Position numbers and translations under genes: made by a program. Source: JBBPXY01 sp038200435 (lineage in GTDB: Bacteria; Actinomycetota; Thermoleophilia; Solirubrobacterales; Solirubrobacteraceae). Taken from it: a stretch of 64,000 nucleotides of DNA. Numbering within the stretch: position 1 is the stretch's first letter; every line of letters begins with the position of its first letter. The stretch is taken from assembly GCA_038200435.1 (NCBI GenBank), contig JBBPXY010000059.1, positions 1-64,000 of the forward strand. Direction: 5' to 3'. Under the pieces are notes generated by a model. The model was not told where the DNA came from. It searched no databases and saw only the letters and a list, made by a program, of their open reading frames with translations. Positions 47,578-56,498 of the stretch are shown here, piece by piece.

Positions 47578-48636
47578 CTAGCGGATCAACTCGGCGCCAC
47601 GGGCGCCGGCGATCATGCGCTCGAGTGTCTCCCGGGCGTCGTGCTGGGGTGTCCAGCCCAGCTGCTCTCGCGCCTTGGTCGTGTCCATGAGCACGGGCAC
47701 GCGCATCACGTTGACCCATTGGGCTTCGGCGGGCATGAACGGTAGGCGCGAGACGATCTGCGCGGTCGCGTCGATGGCCAGGTCGGGGATCGGCACGGAG
47801 TACCAGCCGAGCGCGTCGGCCAGGTCGCTCATCGTCAAGTCACCCGCGCCCGCGAGGTTGTAGACGCCCGGGTTGCCCTTGCCGATGACGGCCGCGGTGA
47901 GGGCGGCGGCCACGTCGTCGTGATGCACGAGCTGGAAGGGCGTCCCGTTGTCGGGGATCACGGGCTTGAGGATCGGGACCACCTCGAAGAGCCGGCGAAC
48001 GGCCGCGGGCATCTTGTCGCCCATCTCTACGTAGGGGATGTTCTCGATCATCATCAGCGCGTTCTCGCCGGCGACGATGCAGGGGCGGAAGACGTAGACC
48101 TGCTTGCCGGCGGCGCCGAGGATCTCTTCGAGCAGCAGCTCGACCTCCGCCTTCTGCTGGGAGTAGTAGTGCTCGTCGGTTCCGCGGGCCGGAACGTCTT
48201 CGGTGAGCAGCTCGGGGTTGTCGTCGTGAAACCCGTAGGCGGCGACCGACGATGCGTACACCGCTCGCTTGGCCTTGGAGGCGGCGATCGCCTCGAACAC
48301 GTTGCGTGAGCCCTCGAGGTTGATCTGCCGGCTCTCCTCGTGGCCGCCAAGGATGATGAAGGCGAGGTGGACGACCACGTCGGCTTCGGCCACCAGCGCG
48401 TCGACCGATTCGCGATCGAGCACGTCGCCCTGGCGGTATTCGGTCTTCGTCAGCCCGGCGCCGGCCGCGTCGAAGGGCCGGCGGGCCATGCCCAGGACGC
48501 GGTCGACCCCTTTCTCGTTCTCGAGCGCGCGCAGCAGCGAGGTGCCAATGTCGCCGGTCGGCCCGGTGACCGCCACGGTGAGCCCGCGCGCCTTCGCGGT
48601 GGCCTTCTTCTGCTGCTTCTTCTTCGCGGTCGGCAT
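47578..48636 (-). CDS. NAD-dependent epimerase/dehydratase family protein (extended SDR)
   Basis: A 352-residue protein. A lysine-rich start (PTAKKKQQKKATAKARG) leads to the Rossmann loop VTGPTGDIGTSLL, then SSVAAYGF and YYSQQKAEVE with the catalytic Tyr-x3-Lys. The C-terminal half resembles sugar-nucleotide epimerases, but the substrate is unknown. TAGACT lies seven bases before ATG 48636 and inside the end of the Nudix gene upstream. Confidence 0.83.
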   Translation of the reverse strand: MPTAKKKQQKKATAKARGLTVAVTGPTGDIGTSLLRALENEKGVDRVLGMARRPFDAAGAGLTKTEYRQGDVLDRESVDALVAEADVVVHLAFIILGGHEESRQINLEGSRNVFEAIAASKAKRAVYASSVAAYGFHDDNPELLTEDVPARGTDEHYYSQQKAEVELLLEEILGAAGKQVYVFRPCIVAGENALMMIENIPYVEMGDKMPAAVRRLFEVVPILKPVIPDNGTPFQLVHHDDVAAALTAAVIGKGNPGVYNLAGAGDLTMSDLADALGWYSVPIPDLAIDATAQIVSRLPFMPAEAQWVNVMRVPVLMDTTKAREQLGWTPQHDARETLERMIAGARGAELIR

Positions 48637-48643
48637 CTTCGCG

Positions 48644-48649
48644 AGTCTA
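48644..48649 (-). promoter_or_regulatory. Candidate -10 element (TAGACT) for the epimerase gene
   Basis: TAGACT ends seven bases before ATG 48636 on the minus strand and overlaps the Nudix stop codon at 48647-48649. It fits the leaderless spacing seen elsewhere. Confidence 0.35.
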
Positions 48650-49276
48650 GTCCTCGTACCCAGGCTCGCCGGGGAGCACCACGCGGGCGATCTCGCCCTC
48701 CATGAGCACCCGCGGCTGCACGGGTCGCACCTCGCGCCCGCGCGCGAAGTCGAGTAGCGCATCGGCCGAGGCGAACCCGCCGATCTGCTCGAGGTGCTTG
48801 ATGGTGGGAAAGACGAGCAGCAGCTCCTCGCGCGCGTAGGCCTCGAGCGCCGCCTGGGGGGTGGCCCAGCGCCAGTCGACGCACTCGGCTCCGTCGACAC
48901 GCGGCTCGACGCCGGTGGGCCATTCGGCGAGGTAGAACCAGGTATCGAAGCGCACCTTGACCTCGGCGGGGGTGATCCAGCGCGAGAACGCGACGAGCAC
49001 GTCTGGCCCGGGGAGAGCGGCTCCCGCTTCCTCGGCGACCTCACGCACCGCCGCGGTACGCAGCCCCGCGTCGTCGTCGCCCTCGTGAGCGTCGACCGCG
49101 CCGCCGGGAAACACCCAAGCTCCCCCCATGAAGCGCTGCTCGGGATTGCGCTGCACCAGGAGCACCTCGAGCCCGCTCGCGCCGCCGCGCAGCAGGATCA
49201 CGGTGGCGGCGAGGCGCGCCGGCGTCTCTGCGCCTGCGTTCAGCTCTTCGCCTGGTCCGGGCCGGTCGACCTCCAT
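48647..49276 (-). CDS. Nudix hydrolase
   Basis: A 209-residue protein with the Nudix box [29 protein letters not shown] at about residues 58-86; the gap before RTAAVREV is longer than usual. It hydrolyses a nucleoside diphosphate linked to another group; CoA or ADP-sugar pyrophosphatase activity is plausible. TAGCCT nine bases before ATG 49276 may be its -10 box. Confidence 0.85.
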   Translation of the reverse strand: MEVDRPGPGEELNAGAETPARLAATVILLRGGASGLEVLLVQRNPEQRFMGGAWVFPGGAVDAHEGDDDAGLRTAAVREVAEEAGAALPGPDVLVAFSRWITPAEVKVRFDTWFYLAEWPTGVEPRVDGAECVDWRWATPQAALEAYAREELLLVFPTIKHLEQIGGFASADALLDFARGREVRPVQPRVLMEGEIARVVLPGEPGYED

Positions 49277-49300
49277 CGGCTGCGCAGGCTATCCGCCGCG

Positions 49301-49306
49301 TACCCT
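49301..49306 (+). promoter_or_regulatory. Candidate -10 element (TACCCT) for rubredoxin
   Basis: TACCCT ends seven bases before ATG 49314. There is no good ribosome binding site, consistent with a leaderless transcript. Confidence 0.4.
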
Positions 49307-49313
49307 GTGGCCC

Positions 49314-49496
49314 ATGAGCGCGACCGAGACGACCCAGAAATGGCTTTGTGAGTCATGCGGGTTCATCTATGACCCGGTGGACGGCGACCCCGACGGGGGC
49401 ATCCCGCCCGGAACTCCCTTCGAGGGCATTCCCGACACCTGGTTCTGTCCCGTGTGCGGCGCGCGCAAGCGCGACTTCGTCCCCTACGACGACTGA
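49314..49496 (+). CDS. Rubredoxin
   Basis: A 60-residue iron protein with ligands C12, C15, C45 and C48 ([10 protein letters not shown] and CPVCGARK). It passes single electrons, for example to alkane monooxygenase or oxygen-detoxifying enzymes. No alkB or flavodiiron gene is nearby. The stop overlaps the next start as TGATG. Confidence 0.95.
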   Translation: MSATETTQKWLCESCGFIYDPVDGDPDGGIPPGTPFEGIPDTWFCPVCGARKRDFVPYDD

Positions 49497-49930
49497 TGGC
49501 CCTCTCCACCCGAGCCTCCGACGCCGAGCGGGACGCAACCAGCCGCCGCCTGCGCGACAACTACGCCGAGGGCCGGCTAACCCACCCCGAGCTCGAGGAC
49601 CGCGTCGAGCGCGCCTGTCGTGCGCGAACCCGGCTGGAGCTCGCGTGGCTCGTCCGCGACCTGCCGCGGCCTTCGCGACGGGCGCTGATGGCGCGTCGCG
49701 CCGACCGACTCCAGCGGGCTGCGCTGCGCGCACACCTCTACACCTACGGCTCGCTGAACGGCGCGCTCGTGGCCGCGTGGGCCCTGACCGGCGAAGGCGC
49801 GTTCTGGCCCGCGTGGACCCTCCTTCCCGGCGGCGCGATGCTTGCCTGGCACGCGGCGGGGTCGCGACGACTGTCGCGCCGGCTCGGCGTCGAGGGCAGT
49901 GCCCGCCGGCGCGGCGCCCTGCGCGCCTGA
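49496..49930 (+). CDS. DUF1707-type protein with two membrane helices
   Basis: A 144-residue protein. Residues 5-58 form the DUF1707 helical domain (ASDAERDATSRRLRDNYAEG, LTHPELEDRVERA). Two hydrophobic helices follow (YGSLNGALVAAWALTG and FWPAWTLLPGGAMLAWHA) and then a basic tail. Function unknown in the family. It overlaps the rubredoxin stop by one base and is probably cotranscribed. Confidence 0.75.
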   Translation: MALSTRASDAERDATSRRLRDNYAEGRLTHPELEDRVERACRARTRLELAWLVRDLPRPSRRALMARRADRLQRAALRAHLYTYGSLNGALVAAWALTGEGAFWPAWTLLPGGAMLAWHAAGSRRLSRRLGVEGSARRRGALRA

Positions 49931-49939
49931 CGACCCTGT

Positions 49940-51238
49940 CTAGGCGGCGGTGCGGAGCGCCGCGGCGCTGACCTCGGCGATCGCGGCGCCGACGATCTGG
50001 ACGAGGCGCTCGAGCTCGGCTTCGGTGATGGCCAGCGGCGGCATGAGCACGAGCACGTCTCCCAGCCCGCGGACGATCGCCCCGCGACGCCGGGCGGCCA
50101 GCGTCGCCTGATGGCCGACGCGCTCGGTGAGCGGGAACAGGCCGAGCTCGATCCCCACCATCGTCCCGCGACGCCGGATCTCACGAACCGCGGGGAGAGG
50201 CTCGACGTAGCGCTCTAGCAACTCGCCCAGCAGCTCGATCTTCGGTTGCAGTTTCTCGAGCGTTCGTTCCTGCTCGAAGACCTCGAGCGTGGCGAGCGCC
50301 GCGGCGCAGGCGAGCGGGTTGCCCGTGTAGGTGTGACCGTGGAAGAAGGTCTTGAACTCCTCGAAGGCACCCAGAAAGCCCTCGTAGATGCGCTCGCTGG
50401 CGAGCGTCGCGGCGAGCGGCATGTAGCCGCCGGTCAAGCCCTTGGCAACGCACATGAGATCGGGCGCGACATCTTCCTGCTCGCAGGCGAACATCGTCCC
50501 CGTGCGGCCGAATCCCGTGGCGACCTCGTCGCAGATCAGCAGAATCCCGTGCTCGTCGCACAGCTCGCGGACCTCGCGCAGGAAGCCGGGCGGCTGGAGC
50601 ATGATTCCCGCCGCGCCCTGTACCAGCGGCTCGACGATGACCGCGGCGATCCGCTCGCCGTGCTCGGCCAGCAGGTTCGCGACGCTGTCCCGGTCGCCTG
50701 GCTCCGCTTGGTGGGCCTTGAAGAGCAGGGGCTCGTAGAGCGAGTGGAAGAGGTCGATGCCTCCGACGGAGACCGACCCGATCGTGTCGCCGTGGTAGCC
50801 GCCGCGCAGGCAGACGAACTCAGTGCGCTCGCGCTCGCCCCGGTGTGCCCACCACTGGAAGGCCATTTTGAGCGCGACCTCGACCGCCGTCGATCCGCTG
50901 TCGGAGTAGAAGACCCGCGTGAGACCAGGAGGGGCAATGGCGACGAGGCGCTCGGCGAGCTCCACGGCCGGGGGATGGGAGAGGCCGAGCATCGTCGAGT
51001 GCGCGACGCGGTCGAGCTGCTCGCGCACGGCGGCGTCGATGTGCGGATGCCGGTGCCCGTGGACGTTGCACCACAGGGAGGAGACTCCATCGATGTAGGC
51101 GTTGCCGTCGGTGTCGTAGAGCGTCGTGCCCTCGGCCCGCTCGATCATGATCGGCAGCTCCTCGCTCCAGCCCTGCTGCTGGGTGAAAGGATGCCACAGG
51201 TGGCGACGGTCGGCGGCGGCGAGCGCGGCAGTGTCCAC
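49940..51238 (-). CDS. bioA: Adenosylmethionine-8-amino-7-oxononanoate aminotransferase
   Basis: Makes 7,8-diaminopelargonate from KAPA in biotin synthesis using S-adenosylmethionine. A 432-residue PLP enzyme with the family start RRHLWHPFTQQQ, then SLWCNVHGHRHPHID, CDEVATGFGRTG and the lysine in CVAKGLTGGYMPLA. GTG 51238 has TAGGTT seven bases upstream. It lies away from bioBFD with a membrane methyltransferase-like gene in between, on the opposite strand. Confidence 0.93.
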   Translation of the reverse strand: MDTAALAAADRRHLWHPFTQQQGWSEELPIMIERAEGTTLYDTDGNAYIDGVSSLWCNVHGHRHPHIDAAVREQLDRVAHSTMLGLSHPPAVELAERLVAIAPPGLTRVFYSDSGSTAVEVALKMAFQWWAHRGERERTEFVCLRGGYHGDTIGSVSVGGIDLFHSLYEPLLFKAHQAEPGDRDSVANLLAEHGERIAAVIVEPLVQGAAGIMLQPPGFLREVRELCDEHGILLICDEVATGFGRTGTMFACEQEDVAPDLMCVAKGLTGGYMPLAATLASERIYEGFLGAFEEFKTFFHGHTYTGNPLACAAALATLEVFEQERTLEKLQPKIELLGELLERYVEPLPAVREIRRRGTMVGIELGLFPLTERVGHQATLAARRRGAIVRGLGDVLVLMPPLAITEAELERLVQIVGAAIAEVSAAALRTAA

Positions 51239-51245
51239 GCGCCCG

Positions 51246-51251
51246 AACCTA
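51246..51251 (-). promoter_or_regulatory. Candidate -10 element (TAGGTT) for bioA
   Basis: TAGGTT on the minus strand ends seven bases before GTG 51238. A plus-strand box for the divergent gene lies 33 bases away. No BioR-, BirA- or BioQ-type operator is recognisable in the gap. Confidence 0.35.
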
Positions 51252-51284
51252 GCCCTGGTGGCGGTCGGAAAGGAGACGCCGCTC

Positions 51285-51290
51285 TAACCT
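51285..51290 (+). promoter_or_regulatory. Candidate -10 element (TAACCT) for the spermidine synthase-like gene
   Basis: TAACCT ends six bases before GTG 51297. The only AGGAG (51270-51274) is too far upstream to serve as a ribosome binding site. Confidence 0.4.
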
Positions 51291-51296
51291 CGCCCG

Positions 51297-52808
51297 GTGC
51301 ACCGGCTTCGCTCCTTCGGCCGCCTGGAGCTGATCGCCTTCGTCGTCGGGGCCGCAAGCCTCGGCACCGAGATCGCCGCGGCCCGTCTCCTCGCGCCGTG
51401 GTTCGGCGCCTCCACGATCGTCTGGGCCAACACGATCGCCACCGTGCTGGTCGCGCTGTCGGTCGGGTACGCGATCGGCGGCCGGATGGCCGACCGCCGA
51501 CCCGACCTCGGCGGTCTCTGCCGTCTCGTGCTCGCCGCCGCGGTGCTCCTGGCGATCGTGCCGTTCGTCTCGACACCCCTCCTGAGGCTCTCGGTCAAGG
51601 CGCTCGACTCGATATCGGCCGGCGCGTTCCTCGGCTCGCTGGCCGGTGTGCTCGTGCTCGTCGCCGTGCCGGTGCTGCTGCTCGGCGCGGTGTCGCCCTA
51701 CGCGGTGAGGCTGCGGGTGAGCACGGTCGAGGAGGCGGGGCGCGTGGCAGGCCGGCTCTATGCCATCTCGACCTGCGGCTCCCTGTTCGGCACCTTCCTC
51801 TCGGCGCTCGTGCTGATTCCCCTCGCTGGCACCCGGCGGACCTTCCTCGCCTTCGCGCTCGCCCTGGCACTCGTTGCGGCGGTCGGCCTACGGCACCGCC
51901 GGGTCGCTGTAGCGCCGTTGCTGATCGGCGGCCTGCTGCTGATTCCGGCCGGGACGCTCAAAGCCGACTCTGAGGGAGGGCGCGTCATCTGGGAGTCGGA
52001 GACCGAGTATCAGTACGCGCGCGTTACGCAGGACACGGGCGGCACGCGCCGCCTCGAGCTCAACGAGGGGCTCGCCGTCCACTCGATCCTGCGTCCCGGC
52101 TCCTACCTGACGGGCGACTACTGGGACGAGTTCCTGGTGCTGCCATTCGCTGCGGCCGCCCGCCCGCCGGCGAGCATCGCGATTCTCGGCAACGCCGCGG
52201 GGACGACCGCCCGTGCCTACGGGCACTTCTTCCCGCGCACGAAGGTGGACGGTGTCGAGATCGACGGCGACCTCACGAAGGTCGGCCGCAAGCTCTTCGA
52301 CCTGCGCGGTCCGCGGCTGCGTACGCACACAGCGGACGCGCGCCCGTTCCTCGAGCGCAGCCACGAGCGCTACGACGCGATCCTGGTCGACGCCTACCGC
52401 CAGCCCTACATCCCGTTCTACCTCGCGACCCGCGAGTTCTTCGCGCTGGTCCGGGAACACCTCGCGCCGGATGGCGTCGTGCTCATCAACGTCGGTCACC
52501 CTGAGGGGTCACACCGCCTCGAGCGTGCTCTGGCTTCGACGGCAGGAAAGGCGTTTCGCACGGTGTTGACCGATCCGGTCGAGCCGACGAACGCGGTGCT
52601 GGTGGCGAGCAACGGCCCATTGAGCGCCGAGCGGCTGCGCAGCGCGGCCGCGTCGCTGCCGCGCGCGTTGAGCGAGCCGGCGAGCGCATCGTCGAGGAGG
52701 CTGTCGGCGGCCCGCCAGGGCGGACCGGTGTGGACGGACGACCGCGCGCCGGTGGAGTGGCTCATCGACGAGTCGATCGTGTCGTACGCGGCGGGGCGGA
52801 AGCCTTGA
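51297..52808 (+). CDS. Membrane protein fused to spermidine synthase-like methyltransferase fold
   Basis: A 503-residue protein. Residues 1-220 hold about seven hydrophobic helices (ASLGTEIAAARLLAPWFG is the usual opening of this group). Residues 230-480 form a spermidine-synthase-like domain with ILGNAAGTTARAYGHFF, VDGVEIDGDLTKVG and DAILVDAYRQPYIPF. The glycine-rich loop lacks the usual GGG, so true spermidine synthesis is doubtful. Such fused proteins are common in Actinobacteria and their role is not known to me. Confidence 0.8.
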   Translation: MHRLRSFGRLELIAFVVGAASLGTEIAAARLLAPWFGASTIVWANTIATVLVALSVGYAIGGRMADRRPDLGGLCRLVLAAAVLLAIVPFVSTPLLRLSVKALDSISAGAFLGSLAGVLVLVAVPVLLLGAVSPYAVRLRVSTVEEAGRVAGRLYAISTCGSLFGTFLSALVLIPLAGTRRTFLAFALALALVAAVGLRHRRVAVAPLLIGGLLLIPAGTLKADSEGGRVIWESETEYQYARVTQDTGGTRRLELNEGLAVHSILRPGSYLTGDYWDEFLVLPFAAAARPPASIAILGNAAGTTARAYGHFFPRTKVDGVEIDGDLTKVGRKLFDLRGPRLRTHTADARPFLERSHERYDAILVDAYRQPYIPFYLATREFFALVREHLAPDGVVLINVGHPEGSHRLERALASTAGKAFRTVLTDPVEPTNAVLVASNGPLSAERLRSAAASLPRALSEPASASSRRLSAARQGGPVWTDDRAPVEWLIDESIVSYAAGRKP

Positions 52809-52848
52809 GCGGTCTGGGACGCAACCTGCGTCTAGGAGGGGTACGCAG

Positions 52849-52896
52849 GCGGTATGGCAGCATCCGACCCCCTATAGGGGAGGGCTGCAATACCGC
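52849..52896. terminator. Bidirectional terminator-like double hairpin
   Basis: GCGGTATGGCAGC (52849-52861) pairs with GCTGCAATACCGC (52884-52896) with a single mismatch. It encloses the palindrome CCCCTATAGGGG (52869-52880). It sits between convergent genes, two bases after the end of bioD. Another small hairpin, GACGCA-ACC-TGCGTC, is at 52818-52832. Confidence 0.65.
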
Positions 52897-52897
52897 T

Positions 52898-53602
52898 CTA
52901 GAACCTTCCTAGATCCAGCCAGCGCTCGAGGGGCAGCTCCGCTCCGACCCGAGCGAGCTCGTCGACAGAGGCGCTCAGCACGCGCGGCAGCACCGCCACC
53001 TCGACCTCGCGGGTTCCCGCGATCGTCGCGCGGTTCGACTCCTCCATCGCGCTCGGCGAATCAGGCCACGGCGTCAACACCACGCCCGCGACTTCCAGCC
53101 CCGCACTGCGGGCGGCCTCGACTGTCAGCAGCGTGTGGTTGATGGTGCCCAGGCCGGGCCGCGCGGCGATGACCAGAGGCAGCGCGAGTTCACGAGCGAG
53201 ATCACGCACCGAGTAGCCCTCCACGAGCGGAACGAGCAAACCGCCCACCCCTTCCGCGATCATAATGTTGGACCCCTCCGCGGCCTCGTGCGCAGAAGCG
53301 ACGAGGGCGAGAGGATCGAGGCGCGAACCCATCATCTCGGCCGCGAGATGAGGCGAGACGGCCGGCCCGAATCCATGGGGCGTGACATCGCTCGGAGACT
53401 GGCCGGTGATCGCGGCCAGCAGCTCGTGATCACGCGGCCAGCCCGGATCGACCGGCTCGTCGAGCCCGGTCAAGGCCGGCTTCCAGGCCGCGACCCGCTC
53501 ACCGCGCGCGACCAGCACGGCGGCCATCGCCGCCGCCACGACGGTCTTGCCTACTCCGGTGTCCGTCCCGGTGACGAAGAGGCCGCGCACTCGACCGCTC
53601 AA
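52898..53602 (-). CDS. bioD: Dethiobiotin synthetase
   Basis: Closes the ureido ring of dethiobiotin from DAPA, CO2 and ATP. A 234-residue protein with the P-loop GTDTGVGKT at residues 12-20, WKPALTG, and EGVGGLLVPL. TTG 53602 overlaps the bioF stop (TTGA). Last gene of bioBFD; a strong hairpin lies just beyond its stop. Confidence 0.93.
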   Translation of the reverse strand: MSGRVRGLFVTGTDTGVGKTVVAAAMAAVLVARGERVAAWKPALTGLDEPVDPGWPRDHELLAAITGQSPSDVTPHGFGPAVSPHLAAEMMGSRLDPLALVASAHEAAEGSNIMIAEGVGGLLVPLVEGYSVRDLARELALPLVIAARPGLGTINHTLLTVEAARSAGLEVAGVVLTPWPDSPSAMEESNRATIAGTREVEVAVLPRVLSASVDELARVGAELPLERWLDLGRF

Positions 53603-54849
53603 GCGGCGAGCGGTGCCTCGGCGTCGAACGGCCGCCCGGCGAGGCGGTCCTCGGCGACCGACACGGCGGGAACCAACGACTCGCCGGGACGCAGCCCGCA
53701 GGCACGCGCCGCGCGACCGAGCACCCGCGCGGCGTCACGGAGCTCAGAGCGGCGGTGTGAGGACATCACTGCCAGCCGCAGGCGCGAGGTGCCCTCGGGC
53801 ACCGTGGGAGGCCGGATCGCCTGGGCGAACACGCCGCGCTCGATCGCCGCTTCGCAAACCCGCATGGCCATGTCGGAGTCGCCGACGATCAGCGGGACGA
53901 TGTGGGAGCCCGTCGCCTCGACGTCGAAGCCCTCGGCGGCCAGCTCCTCGCGCAGCGCCCGGGCGTTTGCCGCGAGCTTGTCGACCCGCCGCGGCTGCTC
54001 CTCGAGCAGCTCGAGGGCGGCCCCGGCAGCAGCCACGACCGGCGGCGGGAGAGCGGTGGAGAAGATGAGCGATCGTGCGGTGTTGATCAGCAGCTTCGCC
54101 GTCGCCGCGTCGCAGCACGCGTACGCGCCGTAGGAGCCGAGGGCCTTGCCGAGGGTGCCGACGACCACGTCGACGTCGTCTTCGAGCCCGGCCGCAGCGA
54201 CGGCACCCCGGCCGCCGGGGCCGAGCGCGCCGGTCGCGTGGGCCTCGTCGACCATCACGCGCACGTCGTGCGCGCCCGCGAGCTCGGCGATCTCCTCGAG
54301 CGGCGCGACGTCGCCGTCCATCGAGAAGATCGAGTCGGTGACGATAAGCGCACCCCGGCCCTCGGCCTGCCCGAGGCCCCAAGCGAGGTGCTCCATGTCG
54401 CCGTGGTCATAGACGAACACCTCGGCGCGGGAAAGCCGGCAGCCGTCGATGATCGAAGCGTGATTGAGCGCGTCGGAGAAGACGACATCGCCCGGGCCGG
54501 CGAGCGAGGAGACGACGCCCATGTTCGCCAGATAGCCCGAGCCGAACAGCAGGCATGACTCGGAGCCCTTGAACGCCGCCAGCCGTTCCTCGAGGCGCCG
54601 GTGGGCCGTCATGTTGCCCGAGACGAGCCGGGAGGCGCCTGCGCCGACGCCCCACCGCATCGCCGCCTCCGCGGCGGCTTCGCGCACGCACGGGTGATCG
54701 GCGAGCCCGAGGTAGTTGTTCGAGCAGAGCATGAGTACCGGGCGCCCGTCGAGAACCACGCGCGGGCCCTGCGGGCCGCTGACCAGCCGCATGCGCCGGT
54801 AGAGGCCCCGATCCTTCAACTCGTCGAGACGCTCCTCGATCTCGATCAT
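53599..54849 (-). CDS. bioF: 8-amino-7-oxononanoate synthase
   Basis: Joins pimeloyl thioester and alanine to make KAPA. A 416-residue PLP enzyme with CSNNYLGLADHP, the HASIIDGCRLSRA region, MVDEAHATGALGPGGRG and the lysine in VVGTLGKALGSYGAY. ATG 54849 overlaps the bioB stop as ATGA. The C-terminal 35 residues run past the usual end. No bioC, bioH or bioI lies nearby, so the pimeloyl source is elsewhere. Confidence 0.93.
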   Translation of the reverse strand: MIEIEERLDELKDRGLYRRMRLVSGPQGPRVVLDGRPVLMLCSNNYLGLADHPCVREAAAEAAMRWGVGAGASRLVSGNMTAHRRLEERLAAFKGSESCLLFGSGYLANMGVVSSLAGPGDVVFSDALNHASIIDGCRLSRAEVFVYDHGDMEHLAWGLGQAEGRGALIVTDSIFSMDGDVAPLEEIAELAGAHDVRVMVDEAHATGALGPGGRGAVAAAGLEDDVDVVVGTLGKALGSYGAYACCDAATAKLLINTARSLIFSTALPPPVVAAAGAALELLEEQPRRVDKLAANARALREELAAEGFDVEATGSHIVPLIVGDSDMAMRVCEAAIERGVFAQAIRPPTVPEGTSRLRLAVMSSHRRSELRDAARVLGRAARACGLRPGESLVPAVSVAEDRLAGRPFDAEAPLAA

Positions 54850-56018
54850 GCCGCGGCTTCGCGCTCCAGACCGCGGTTGGGTGCGCCGTCGGGGCGGGGG
54901 GGCACCGAGGCCTTGCGCTGGAAGCGCAGCTGGCTCGCGGGATCCCACAGCCGGATCTCCAGGCCGTCGGGCTCCGGCGGCTCCGCGCCGGCCAGAAGCT
55001 CGTCGACCACGTCTGGCGTCTCACCGTCGAGCCAGCCCGAGCGGTTGTCGGGGCGCGGGTTGGCGCCGTTGTCGGCCTGCCGGGCGACGTTCAGCCCCAG
55101 CCCCTCGAACATCTCCCGGTCCTCCTCGGGAGTCGACCCGAGCGTCGTCAGGAAGTTGCCCATCATCACGCCGTTCAGCCCCGCCTTGACCGCGAGTTGC
55201 TGAAGCTCGCCGATGTTCTCGACCCGTCCTCCGCACAGTCGGAAGAGCGCGGCGGGCATGATCAGGCGGAAGATCGCGATCCACTTGACCGCCTCCCACG
55301 GGTCCATGTAGTCGCGGTCGCCGAACTTGGTGCCCGGACGCGGGTTGAGCAGGTTGATCGGCACCGAGGTCGGGTCGATCTCGGCGAGCTGGAAAGCCAT
55401 CTCCACGCGTTGCTCGCGCGTCTCACCTAGGTTGAGGATGCCGCCGACACACGTCTCGAGACCGGCCTCGCGCACGGCGTCGATGGTGCGCAGCCGGCCC
55501 TCGTAGCGGACCGTGGTGGAGACCTCCGGGTAGTAGGACTCGGCGGTCTCCACGTTGTGGTGCACGCGCTGGACGCCGGCCTCCCGTAGGCGGCGCGCCC
55601 GGTCGGGCGACATGTGACCTATGGAGGCGCAGCGCTTGAGGTTCGTCTGCTCGGCGACCAGCCGCACGCCTTCGAGCACCTTCTCGAAGTCGCGCTTGGA
55701 GAGGCCTTGGCCCTGCGTGACCATGCAGAAGCGATGGGCACCGGCGGCCTCGGCGGCCCGGGCGTGCTCGAGGATCTGCTCCGGGCTCATCATCGCGTGC
55801 ATCGGCGTCTCGGCCTCGGCGAAGCGGGACTGCGCGCAGAAGCCGCAATCTTCCGCGCAGCCACCGGATTTCGCGTTGACGAGCGAGCAGAGATCGGTCG
55901 AGTCGCCGAAGCGCTCGATCCGCGCCTTCCACGCGCGCTCGATCAGCGCTTCGATGGCGTCATGGTCTTCGAGCTCGCCGAGGCGGCGGGCTTCCTCGCG
56001 GGTGATGAGCGGCGGCAT
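54846..56018 (-). CDS. bioB: Biotin synthase (radical SAM)
   Basis: Inserts sulphur into dethiobiotin. A 390-residue protein, longer than usual by a C-terminal extension of about 60 residues. The radical SAM cysteines are C54, C58 and C61 (CAEDCGFC). Other marks are HNVETAESYYPEV and RICGGR-type VCGGRVENIGELQ, here LCGGRVENIG. GGAGG at 56032-56036 lies 13 bases upstream of ATG 56018 and within a hairpin. First gene of the bioBFD unit. Confidence 0.95.
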   Translation of the reverse strand: MPPLITREEARRLGELEDHDAIEALIERAWKARIERFGDSTDLCSLVNAKSGGCAEDCGFCAQSRFAEAETPMHAMMSPEQILEHARAAEAAGAHRFCMVTQGQGLSKRDFEKVLEGVRLVAEQTNLKRCASIGHMSPDRARRLREAGVQRVHHNVETAESYYPEVSTTVRYEGRLRTIDAVREAGLETCVGGILNLGETREQRVEMAFQLAEIDPTSVPINLLNPRPGTKFGDRDYMDPWEAVKWIAIFRLIMPAALFRLCGGRVENIGELQQLAVKAGLNGVMMGNFLTTLGSTPEEDREMFEGLGLNVARQADNGANPRPDNRSGWLDGETPDVVDELLAGAEPPEPDGLEIRLWDPASQLRFQRKASVPPRPDGAPNRGLEREAAA

Positions 56019-56031
56019 GGCGGGGCAGCGA

Positions 56032-56058
56032 CCTCCGGGATAGAGAGCGTCCCGGAAG
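56032..56058 (-). promoter_or_regulatory. Leader hairpin that pairs with the bioB ribosome binding site
   Basis: On the minus strand CTTCCGGGA pairs with TCCCGGAGG over nine positions (one wobble) with a nine-base loop. The second arm contains the only GGAGG before bioB. If the stem forms, translation of bioB would be lowered. Confidence 0.45.
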
Positions 56059-56067
56059 TTAGGCTCC

Positions 56068-56081
56068 GCGCCGGACGGCGC
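56068..56081 (-). terminator. Short GC hairpin after the VOC gene
   Basis: GCGCCG-TC-CGGCGC (read on minus) follows the VOC stop directly. It could end or attenuate the upstream transcript before bioB. No T-run. Confidence 0.4.
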
Positions 56082-56495
56082 CTACATGCGTGCGGAGATC
56101 TGCTGCACGGCCCAGCCGTTGCCGTCGGGGTCCTTGAAGAAGGCGAAGCCGACGTAGTTGAGGTCATCGCCCTCCTGCATGGGGCGCGGCGGGCCGTCCA
56201 TCACTTGGATCTCGCTCACGTCGACCCCGCGCTCGAGGAGCTCGGTCCGCGCGGCCACCAGATCGGAGACGACGAGCTGCAGTCCCTGCAGAGAGCCCGG
56301 CGCCATCGATGCGCCTCCGCCGCTCAGCAGCGCGATCGAGCAACCCGAGCCGCGCGGCGTCAGCTGGACGACGCGGAAGCTCTCGCTCACCTGCCGATCG
56401 ACGCTGATCTCGAAGCCGGCCTGGTCGGCGTAGAAGGCCTTGGCCAGGTCGATATCGGCAACCGGGACGACGATCAGCTCGAGTGTCCAGTCCAT
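56082..56495 (-). CDS. VOC (glyoxalase/bleomycin resistance) superfamily protein
   Basis: A 137-residue protein with two beta-alpha-beta-beta-beta modules: LELIVVPVADIDLAKAFYAD and LQLVVSDLVAARTELLERGV, ending in FFKDPDGNGWAVQQ. Metal ligands typical of glyoxalase I are incomplete, so an isomerase or a binding role is open. It follows the enoyl-CoA hydratase gene after three bases. Confidence 0.78.
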   Translation of the reverse strand: MDWTLELIVVPVADIDLAKAFYADQAGFEISVDRQVSESFRVVQLTPRGSGCSIALLSGGGASMAPGSLQGLQLVVSDLVAARTELLERGVDVSEIQVMDGPPRPMQEGDDLNYVGFAFFKDPDGNGWAVQQISARM

Positions 56496-56498
56496 CGT

